Shown: piece by piece, positions 52,541-60,046 of the stretch
How positions within the stretch are numbered: the first letter of the stretch is position 1
Layout: the number at the start of each line of letters is the position of its first letter
Assembly (NCBI GenBank): GCA_943789295.1
Contig: CALSTO010000001.1
Location: 186,001 to 250,000, forward strand
Direction: 5' to 3'
Source: MAG-121220-bin8 sp002700465
Lineage (GTDB): Bacteria; Bacteroidota; Bacteroidia; Flavobacteriales; Flavobacteriaceae
DNA length: 64,000 nt
Made by a program: the position numbers and the translations under genes
Notes under the pieces: model-generated
What the model was told of the DNA's origin: nothing
The model's input: only the letters and a program-made list of their open reading frames with translations
Database searches by the model: none

Positions 52541-55500
52541 TTTATTACACTAACATTAATTTGCTTAATAATATTTTCTCTATCAAAAAGAGATCTACTC
52601 GAATCAATGTCAAGCTCATTTCCTTGTATACTAACTGATCTTCCGTCAATAAAATCAATAGTAATTTTATTAGAAGATGATTTAGAATAGATTATTGGAA
52701 CTTGACAATATGTAAAACAAAGTGAATTCGTATTTACATTTAATTCAATTTTTTCTTTTGATAAATTCACATATCTAAAAGTTTCATTAGTTGTTAAAAA
52801 CTCTTGATCTCTAAGCATTTCAGAGTTGAAGCTTATAGTTCCGTTACTAACCTCTACGCCAAGTTCCCCAAATCTTGATATTACATCTTCTTTTACTTGG
52901 CCAGTCATTCCTGGTTGTTGAGCTCCTTTACCAGCAGGTGTGTGAGAATAAGGATCCGTTGGAAATGCTCCATATAACTCGGGGGACTTATTTACACCAA
53001 TTCCCTCTAGTATTTCAAAATAATGATCAAAGAATCTTCCAGTTACAGCACTATTTTTTTCTCTTATAGCTTTTTTTGTAGTTTCTAAAACTGCTAAAGA
53101 AAGTTTAGATACCATGTGCCAATAGATTGAACCTAATCCTTCATATCCAAAGAAAGTTCCAGATCTTCCAGTAAATTCTTTGTGATTAAACACGCCTTCA
53201 AAAATTTCAAGAATATTTTGGTACTCCTCTTTTAATAATTCATTGTATTTTTTTGGTAATAAGTTCAATTCACTTATTAATCCATTTACATTATTAAAAT
53301 CACAATTAAAATGAAATGATCCCTCACAGTCTTGAGAAACTATTTGATTATTACCGTCATTTAATAATTTACTTAACAATTTAGATTCATTGACTTTTGA
53401 AGACGAAATGTTATTCTTTTCTAAAAACAAGCCTAAATTTTTATCTGGATATAGTATATAACTGTATTGATCTTCTCTAAACAATTTACTTGATTTCAGT
53501 GCGTCTAAAACCTCTAAATTTTCTTCAGAATTTAAGTATCCGGAACTTAAAACTGCAACCTGTCCTTCAAGCATTTCTGGTAAGTGTGATATTGCTATGT
53601 TATCATTATCTATAGTCAATAAATTGTATGCATGATAAAGTTTATCACTTCTTTTGTTAGAATCAATAGAGTGATCTATATATTCTAATAGCAGTTGTAA
53701 TAATTCTTTAATTTCTTTAATCCCAATTGCAGATTTAGTTCCAGAAAAACTATTATCATAAATTGTGTCTCTGTAATTTGAACCGGCTTTTCCTAGTGAA
53801 TCAACTATTTCTTTTCTGTCTAAATCAGAAATTATAGAGTCTAAAACTTTTTTATTTTTATCTAACGCAAAAGAAATATCATTAAAAAACTTGTTAAGTT
53901 CAGAAGAAATTTCGACTGAAATAAGATTAGTTTTTTCTAATAAAGAATTAAAAAAATTAACAAATCTTCTCAAATAATACAATGTTACCATAGAAATTCC
54001 ATTACCAACCAATGCATTGTTGGCATCATTCCACTCAGGCCTTTGAGTGTTCATCCATATTCCTCCACCTGGAACAAAATTCGAAACTTTTGAAAGCAGT
54101 GTAGATAAAATCTTTTCAATAAAGTTTACATGATGAATTTCTTTTTTGTTATTAAAAACTAATGATCCGTCAATTCCTATTTCGTTTTTTCTTTTATTTA
54201 TTAATAATTCATTTTCATGATCGTAATCAATTGTATTTTTAGAATCTTTTAAAATTTCTTCATAAGATTTAATTTTATAAGGAACATTAGCGTAAACAAA
54301 CAAGCTTTTTGAGAAATATTTATAGAGTTTACTAGGGTAATGATTTTCAATAAATTCAAGAAATTTTAAAAGATATATTATTTGATGATCTCCCCAATAT
54401 CCAATATAAGACCAAGGATTATCTGGTTCAATAGTTTCCCAATCAAATCCATCCTTTGTAATTCTATACGGGTTATAACCGTCAAAAGTGGTGGAATTTA
54501 AAAATTTGTGTATCATGCCTTCAATAAATTGAGGGTATGAATATGCTAAAGCTTCCCAATTTTGAAAAATGTCTCTCCAATTACCCTGATAATCTAAAAT
54601 TTTAGATCCATCTATTTCGCTTCTAGTATTAATAGAAAACTTATTCCATGGTCTGCTCGGATCGCCATGCCTTCTACTAAACTTTAAGGGTAAGTATTCT
54701 GTGCATAATCGTTTAAAATCGTGATTAGATATGTTTGCTGAAATTGATTTTAAATCATGAAGTGTAAAAATCTCAGGTAGGTTATTTAAAGTTTCATTAA
54801 AAGATTTATAAATAGAACAGTTAGCTTTTTTTATATAAGGTAAAAAGTCATTTTTTTCTATTTGGTAATTATCATCAAAAATACCTCCCCTCATAATGTT
54901 AAACATTGTATTAGAAAAATGTCTAATCATTCTGAGCTTGTCATTAGTTAGTTGAAGCCCATCTGCGTTACCAACTAATTCTCTTAATTTTGATGACCCT
55001 AAAATCACATCATCTTCTACTTTAGATTTGATTTCCCCATCATTTGTTATTGAATTTTTTAAACTAACAACATCGGAGATTGTTTGATTGACATTACAGA
55101 CAATCATCCATTCTTTTGAGGAATTACTTTTTAATTTAATTTTCTTATTGATGAAATAAGCACCTTTTTCAGCTTTAATTTCATGTTCGTTGTATAAATC
55201 AATTCCATTTCTAAAATTATCAAGCTGCAGTGAGGATAAAAGGTGTTTTGTATTGTCAATTTCTGTTGTCCAAACAGTATTTGCCTTTAATGCTTCACTT
55301 GGCTCTGCTTTATCAACTATTATGGCACTTAGAGTAAAGATCCCTAATTTACTTTTATCTTCTAATTCGCATTTTTTATAAGCATCAACTAAATTACTTT
55401 GAGCAATTTGAAGACCTTCGCCAACTCCGTAAGGTAAAATGTTTTGAATTCCATCAATAATATTAATATCCAAATCATTATTTGAATTATTTTTTAAAGA

Positions 55501-55986
55501 AGATTTTCTAACAAAACCATATTTGTTACTTGAATTCCATTGGTAGCTAAACTCAATGTTTAAGTCATGATTTATCTCTTCAAAAATCACTTTATTTCCA
55601 ATAGTATTTTTATAAATATTTCTTGAAACTTTGTATGCTCCTATATATCTACTTGAAAAGGGTTCCCAAAGGAAATTTTTGTTATTTATTTTTACTATTA
55701 TAATAGTTTTGCTTCCAGTTGTATCACTTGATTCAGTGATTTTGTCGTCTGTGTAATATGGGAATAATGAAAATTCACTATTTTTTCTACCAGCGGAAAG
55801 ACTTCCAGTACTTGAAATAAACATCCAATGGTTTGAGTTGCTGACAATACTCATAAAAAATGGACGCATTTTATCTACATTGGAAATCTTATAAAAATTT
55901 TCATTTCCAATTTTTAGTTGATTTCCTTCAACTTTTTTATTTTCAACTAATGATTTTAAATCACCAACATAAATCTTTTCAGGCAT
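52537..55986 (-). CDS. GH94/GH149-like beta-1,3-oligoglucan phosphorylase
   Basis: 1149 residues, first gene of the operon. It has no signal peptide. An N-terminal beta-sandwich (SNHWMFISSTGSLSAGRKNSEFSLFPYYTDDK region, given in part, to about 330) precedes an (alpha/alpha)6 barrel. RHGDPSRPWNKFSI near 439, DYQGNWRDIFQNWEALA near 465, YWGDHQIIYLLKF near 530, and RPEWNDANNALVGNG near 649 have the look of the GH94/GH149 fold; Asp654 is the likely general acid. A C-terminal part has GRSGTFFGYEGLGSIYWHM. Size fits GH149 (about 1100) rather than classic GH94 (about 800). It would release glucose-1-phosphate from beta-1,3-oligoglucans using phosphate. Confidence 0.85.
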   Translation of the reverse strand: MPEKIYVGDLKSLVENKKVEGNQLKIGNENFYKISNVDKMRPFFMSIVSNSNHWMFISSTGSLSAGRKNSEFSLFPYYTDDKITESSDTTGSKTIIIVKINNKNFLWEPFSSRYIGAYKVSRNIYKNTIGNKVIFEEINHDLNIEFSYQWNSSNKYGFVRKSSLKNNSNNDLDINIIDGIQNILPYGVGEGLQIAQSNLVDAYKKCELEDKSKLGIFTLSAIIVDKAEPSEALKANTVWTTEIDNTKHLLSSLQLDNFRNGIDLYNEHEIKAEKGAYFINKKIKLKSNSSKEWMIVCNVNQTISDVVSLKNSITNDGEIKSKVEDDVILGSSKLRELVGNADGLQLTNDKLRMIRHFSNTMFNIMRGGIFDDNYQIEKNDFLPYIKKANCSIYKSFNETLNNLPEIFTLHDLKSISANISNHDFKRLCTEYLPLKFSRRHGDPSRPWNKFSINTRSEIDGSKILDYQGNWRDIFQNWEALAYSYPQFIEGMIHKFLNSTTFDGYNPYRITKDGFDWETIEPDNPWSYIGYWGDHQIIYLLKFLEFIENHYPSKLYKYFSKSLFVYANVPYKIKSYEEILKDSKNTIDYDHENELLINKRKNEIGIDGSLVFNNKKEIHHVNFIEKILSTLLSKVSNFVPGGGIWMNTQRPEWNDANNALVGNGISMVTLYYLRRFVNFFNSLLEKTNLISVEISSELNKFFNDISFALDKNKKVLDSIISDLDRKEIVDSLGKAGSNYRDTIYDNSFSGTKSAIGIKEIKELLQLLLEYIDHSIDSNKRSDKLYHAYNLLTIDNDNIAISHLPEMLEGQVAVLSSGYLNSEENLEVLDALKSSKLFREDQYSYILYPDKNLGLFLEKNNISSSKVNESKLLSKLLNDGNNQIVSQDCEGSFHFNCDFNNVNGLISELNLLPKKYNELLKEEYQNILEIFEGVFNHKEFTGRSGTFFGYEGLGSIYWHMVSKLSLAVLETTKKAIREKNSAVTGRFFDHYFEILEGIGVNKSPELYGAFPTDPYSHTPAGKGAQQPGMTGQVKEDVISRFGELGVEVSNGTISFNSEMLRDQEFLTTNETFRYVNLSKEKIELNVNTNSLCFTYCQVPIIYSKSSSNKITIDFIDGRSVSIQGNELDIDSSRSLFDRENIIKQINVSVIK

Positions 55987-56124
55987 ATATAATTTTTAAA
56001 ATTTTATTGCATTATTGTTTCTTGAAAATGAACTTTTAAACTGTTTATTTTTCTCGAGGCAACAATTTTAAAAATAAGTGTATTATCTCTATGTTTTTTT
56101 TATAAAACCTTTACATTTTATCAA

Positions 56125-56136
56125 TCAACCTGTTAA
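56125..56136 (-). promoter_or_regulatory. operator-like palindrome 1, upstream of the glucan operon
   Basis: TCAACCTGTTAA, one mismatch from TTAAC-CT-GTTAA. It lies about 140 bases upstream of the phosphorylase start. Confidence 0.4.
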
Positions 56137-56153
56137 GCGGTATTAGTTTTGAT

Positions 56154-56165
56154 TTAACCTGTTAA
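56154..56165 (-). promoter_or_regulatory. operator-like palindrome 2, upstream of the glucan operon
   Basis: TTAACCTGTTAA, perfect arms TTAAC and GTTAA around CT. The centre is 29 bases from palindrome 1, close to three helix turns. Confidence 0.45.
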
Positions 56166-56401
56166 ATTTAATTTTTGTCATGAATGTAATGTTTTTAATA
56201 AATTAAATGTTTAAGTATTGTATAGGTATTTTCTTCTTTTAATAAGTTTTTCAAAAACTATTTTTACTCTTAAATTTCTCTTCTCACTAGTCTTACTTTG
56301 TTTTTTTGTGAATTACGGAATGTAAAGCGATTTTTATTACGTTTTGTTTTATAATTGCTGAATTTTTATGTAAAATTCTCTTTAATCTTAATTAACAACC
56401 T

Positions 56402-56409
56402 TAGATTTG
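56402..56409 (+). promoter_or_regulatory. -7 box just upstream of era
   Basis: TAGATTTG matches TANNTTTG and ends 7 bases before the era ATG. Transcription would start at or beside the start codon, giving a leaderless or almost leaderless message. The -33 region has TTTA in place of TTTG. Confidence 0.45.
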
Positions 56410-56416
56410 CATTGTT

Positions 56417-57298
56417 ATGCATAAATCTAGTTTTATTAATATTATTGGTAACCCAAACGTTGGAAAATCTTCATTGACCAATTATTTATTAGGTCAAAAG
56501 TTGTCAATTATAACTTCAAAAGCCCAAACTACTAGACATAGAATTTTAGCCCTTATTAATGATGAAAATTATCAACTTGTAATATCAGACACACCTGGCG
56601 TTATTAAACCTGCTCACAAGCTTCATAAGTCTATGATGGATTTTGTGTTACCTGCTACAGAAGATGCTGATATACTTATATACATGGTAGAGTATAAGGA
56701 TCATAATTTAAAAGACGAATCTATTTTCAATAAAATTGTTAATATTAAAGTTCCTCTCTTACTTATTATTAATAAAATTGATTTATTAGATCAGGAAAAG
56801 TTAGAATCTGAAATTGATTTTTGGAAAGTAAAAGTACCCAATGCTGAAATTTGGCCTATTTCTGTTAAAGAGTCTTTCAATATCGTAAAATTATTAGATA
56901 GATTAGTAGAGTTGAGTCCAGAGTCTCCACCCTACTTTCCAAAAGACCAACTCACTGATAAAAATGAAAGATTTTTTGTCAATGAAATAATTAGAGAAAA
57001 AATATTATTAAATTTTAAAAAAGAAATTCCATATTCAGTTGAAGTAATAACTGAAGATTTCAAAGACGAAGAAGCTATTATTAAAATCAGATCTATTATT
57101 ATAGTTGAAAGAGATTCTCAAAAGGGTATTATTATTGGTCACAAAGGAGTCGCTATAAAAAATGTAGGTACAAAAGCTAGAATTGATCTTGAAAATTTTT
57201 TCAATAAAAAGATTTTTTTAGATCTTCAGGTTAAGGTGAAAAAAAACTGGCGGTCAGATGAGAAATTACTGAAAAAATTCGGATACCATCAAAAATAA
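56417..57298 (+). CDS. era: GTPase Era
   Basis: 293 residues. Ribosome-assembly GTPase that binds the 3' end of 16S rRNA. G1 NPNVGKSSLTN, G2 region TTRHR, G3 DTPGV and G4 NKID are present in the N-terminal half. The KH domain is at about 200-290, with GIIIGHKGVAIKNVG and a basic end. It lies 48 bases upstream of der, so the two GTPases form a pair, as in other flavobacteria. Confidence 0.97.
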   Translation: MHKSSFINIIGNPNVGKSSLTNYLLGQKLSIITSKAQTTRHRILALINDENYQLVISDTPGVIKPAHKLHKSMMDFVLPATEDADILIYMVEYKDHNLKDESIFNKIVNIKVPLLLIINKIDLLDQEKLESEIDFWKVKVPNAEIWPISVKESFNIVKLLDRLVELSPESPPYFPKDQLTDKNERFFVNEIIREKILLNFKKEIPYSVEVITEDFKDEEAIIKIRSIIIVERDSQKGIIIGHKGVAIKNVGTKARIDLENFFNKKIFLDLQVKVKKNWRSDEKLLKKFGYHQK

Positions 57299-57346
57299 TT
57301 TTTATTAAAATAAAAGTTTAGTTTTGTACTCCTTTAAAAAATCAAA

Positions 57347-58651
57347 ATGAGTTCAATTGTTGCTATTGTTGGAAGACCAAATGTTGGAAAATCAACATTT
57401 TTTAACAGACTAATACAAAAAAGGGATGCAATTGTTGATTCTCAGAGTGGCGTTACTAGAGATCGTCACTATGGATATTCTTTCTGGAACGGTAAGGATT
57501 TTACAGTAATAGATACCGGAGGATTTATGCTTGGTGGTGAGGATAATTTTGAAAAAGAAATAAATACTCAAGTAATGATAGCAATTGAAGAAGCTGATAT
57601 TGTAGTTTTTGTTGTTGATGTTGAGACGGGTATTAATTCCATGGATAATGAAATTTCTAGATTATTACATAAATCAAATAAAGAAGTAATATTAGCTGTT
57701 AATAAAGTAGATAATTCTAAAAGACAACTTGATTCAACTGAATTTCATTCACTAGGTTTCGAAAAAATATTTAATTTTAGCGCTATTAACGGCGGAGGAA
57801 CAGGCGAATTGTTAGATTCATTAGTTTCATTGATGCCAGAAGAGTCAGTAATTGAAAATGACGAAATTCCTGGATTCGCTGTTGTTGGTCGTCCTAATTC
57901 TGGTAAATCTTCTTTTATTAATGCCCTTTTAGGAATAGATCGTTATGTTGTGAAAGATTTAGCTGGAACAACTCGTGATAGTATTGACACACATTTTAAT
58001 CGATTTGGTTTTGATTTTAAACTCATTGATACTGCTGGAATTAGAAAAAAATCTAAAATCAACGACGACGTTGAATTTTACTCTGTTGTGAGATCAATTC
58101 GGACAATTGAAAATTCTGATGTTTGTTTAATAATATTTGACGCTACCAGATCTTTTGACAGTCAAGTCAAAAATATTTTTTGGTTAGCTGCTCGAAATAA
58201 TAAAGGCATAGTAATTTTAGTCAATAAATGGGATTTAGTTGATAAAAAAACAAATACAATTAAATTATTTGAGGAAGAAATTAGAAACGAATTAGAACCT
58301 TTTACTGATATTCCAATAGTATTTATTTCTAGTTTAACAAAACAAAGAATTTTTAAGGCTATTGAGACAGGAATGACTGTTTATAAAAATCGTTCAAAAA
58401 AAATTATTACTAGAAAATTTAACGAGTGTATGCTTCCAATAATTGAAAAAACCCCACCACCTGCGCATAAAGGAAAATACGTTAAAATTAAATTTTGCAC
58501 TCAACTTCCTTCATCATTTCCTCAATTTGCATTTTTTTGTAATCTTCCTCAATATATAAAGGATCCTTACAAGAGATTTATAGAAAATAAAATTAGAGAA
58601 ATATATGATTTTAATGGAGTACCTATTAGAATATTCTTCAGAAAAAAGTAA
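57347..58651 (+). CDS. der: ribosome biogenesis GTPase Der (EngA)
   Basis: 434 residues with two G domains in tandem, the mark of Der. Domain 1: GRPNVGKSTFFN, DTGGFMLGG, NKVD. Domain 2: GRPNSGKSSFIN near residue 185, DTAGI, NKWD near 300. A C-terminal KH-like domain has TPPPAHKGKYVKIKF and IRIFFRKK at the end. It acts in 50S subunit assembly. Its stop is directly adjacent to the MerR-type gene on the other strand. Confidence 0.97.
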   Translation: MSSIVAIVGRPNVGKSTFFNRLIQKRDAIVDSQSGVTRDRHYGYSFWNGKDFTVIDTGGFMLGGEDNFEKEINTQVMIAIEEADIVVFVVDVETGINSMDNEISRLLHKSNKEVILAVNKVDNSKRQLDSTEFHSLGFEKIFNFSAINGGGTGELLDSLVSLMPEESVIENDEIPGFAVVGRPNSGKSSFINALLGIDRYVVKDLAGTTRDSIDTHFNRFGFDFKLIDTAGIRKKSKINDDVEFYSVVRSIRTIENSDVCLIIFDATRSFDSQVKNIFWLAARNNKGIVILVNKWDLVDKKTNTIKLFEEEIRNELEPFTDIPIVFISSLTKQRIFKAIETGMTVYKNRSKKIITRKFNECMLPIIEKTPPPAHKGKYVKIKFCTQLPSSFPQFAFFCNLPQYIKDPYKRFIENKIREIYDFNGVPIRIFFRKK

Positions 58652-58969
58652 TTAAAGTTCTTTTTTAATATTTATTAAGTTTGCTTTTACTTTTTCTAAT
58701 TTTTTAATTACTTCAAAGTTTTTGTTTAAATTTTTTAACTGATCTTTTGCACCATCAAGGGTATACCCTTTTTCTTTTACTAAGTGGTGTATTGTTTGTA
58801 GTTTTTCAACATCTACTGAAGAATATCTTCTTGTTCCTTTCTTATTTTTTTTTGGGCTTAATTCTTCGAACTCTGTTTCCCAAAATCTAATAAGTGATGC
58901 ATTAACATTAAATGCTTTAGAAATTTCTCCTATACTGTAATATAATTTTTGAGGTAAATTAACATGCAT
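58652..58969 (-). CDS. MerR family transcriptional regulator
   Basis: 105 residues. A winged helix-turn-helix of the MerR type: YYSIGEISKAFNVNASLIRFWETEF at about 10-34 (given in part) and GTRRYSSVDVEKLQTIHHLVKEKGYTLDGA (given in part) at about 45-75, then a short helix. There is no sensor domain, so the ligand is unknown. It overlaps the M23 peptidase gene by one base. Confidence 0.9.
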   Translation of the reverse strand: MHVNLPQKLYYSIGEISKAFNVNASLIRFWETEFEELSPKKNKKGTRRYSSVDVEKLQTIHHLVKEKGYTLDGAKDQLKNLNKNFEVIKKLEKVKANLINIKKEL

Positions 58970-59946
58970 TAATCCAGTGATTGATTTTCTTGATTTGCTA
59001 ATCTAAGTAGATCGTCAAATTCATCTGGCGAAAGATTACCTAAATAATAATTAATTGGGTTAACTCTTTTTTTATCAATTTGAACCTCATAATGTAAATG
59101 AGGTGCTTGTGATCTTCCGGTACTACCAACAAAACCAATTACATCTCCTTTTTTCACTTTTTGACCTCTTTTCACGTTATACTTGTTTAAGTGGGCGTAC
59201 AAAGTTACATATCCAAAACCGTGATCTATTCTGATATGTTTGCCATATCCAGTTGATCTTGAGTCAGCTCTAATGATTTTTCCGTCACTAGCCGCATAAA
59301 CTGGTGTTCCTCTTGGAGCTGTAAAATCCATTCCGGAATGCATTTTTCTAGATTTATTAAAAGGGTCAGTTCTGTAGCCAAACCCTGAAGCCATTCTTGT
59401 TAAATCACTTTTTTTAATTGGCTGAATTGATGGAATAGCTGATAAAAGTTTTTCTTTTTCACCTGCAAGTCTTTCTATTTCATCAAGAGATTTAGATTGA
59501 ATTACAATTTGTTTTGTAAGTATCTCAATTTTTTTTGTAGTTTCTATTACTAATTTAGAATTATCAAATCCTTCCAAATTTTCATATCTATTAACACCAC
59601 CAAATCCAGCTTTTCTAACTTCACTGGGTATAGGGTTAGTCTCAAATAAAACTCTATAAATATTATTATCCCTTTGTTCAATTTCGTTAAGAACAACATT
59701 AAGTTGATTTAGTTTTTTATTCATCAACTCAAATTGAAATTTATAATTTGATATTTCTCTAGCTTGAGAAAGTTCAGTAGGTGTGTTTATTAAAGGTGAT
59801 TTAAGTAGCGTTAGTAAGGCAATAACTCCAAAGAACGAGGATACTATTAAAAATGTTAAAATATTTCTTAATTGAACTCCTTTACTTAATTTGATCTTTC
59901 TGTAAGAAAGTGTTTTTGTGTCGTAATAATATTTGGTCTTAAACAT
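58969..59946 (-). CDS. M23 family metallopeptidase (LytM domain)
   Basis: 325 residues. One membrane anchor at about 29-47. A coiled coil (about 85-125) follows, then a LytM domain at about 185-300. Zinc ligands are His and Asp in MHSGMDF and the second His in APHLHYEV, with YAHL as the other conserved His. All catalytic residues are present, so it is probably an active DD-endopeptidase acting on peptidoglycan cross-links. It is paired with a MerR regulator by a one-base overlap. Confidence 0.92.
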   Translation of the reverse strand: MFKTKYYYDTKTLSYRKIKLSKGVQLRNILTFLIVSSFFGVIALLTLLKSPLINTPTELSQAREISNYKFQFELMNKKLNQLNVVLNEIEQRDNNIYRVLFETNPIPSEVRKAGFGGVNRYENLEGFDNSKLVIETTKKIEILTKQIVIQSKSLDEIERLAGEKEKLLSAIPSIQPIKKSDLTRMASGFGYRTDPFNKSRKMHSGMDFTAPRGTPVYAASDGKIIRADSRSTGYGKHIRIDHGFGYVTLYAHLNKYNVKRGQKVKKGDVIGFVGSTGRSQAPHLHYEVQIDKKRVNPINYYLGNLSPDEFDDLLRLANQENQSLD

Positions 59947-60046
59947 TAATTAAATTATACTAATTTTACGCTTAAATTACTTTATATAATATTAAGTAAA
60001 TATATAAAATTGTTTTTTTTAATATCTATTACTAATTTAATAATTA

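Larger units (their letters stand above)
55987..56416. other. 430-base gap between the glucan operon and era
   Basis: The largest intergenic region in the window, between divergently transcribed units. It is AT-rich with no ORF of note. It holds two related palindromes (56125-56165) and a -7 box for era (56402-56409). I found no full TTTG/TANNTTTG pair for the glucan operon. Confidence 0.7.
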
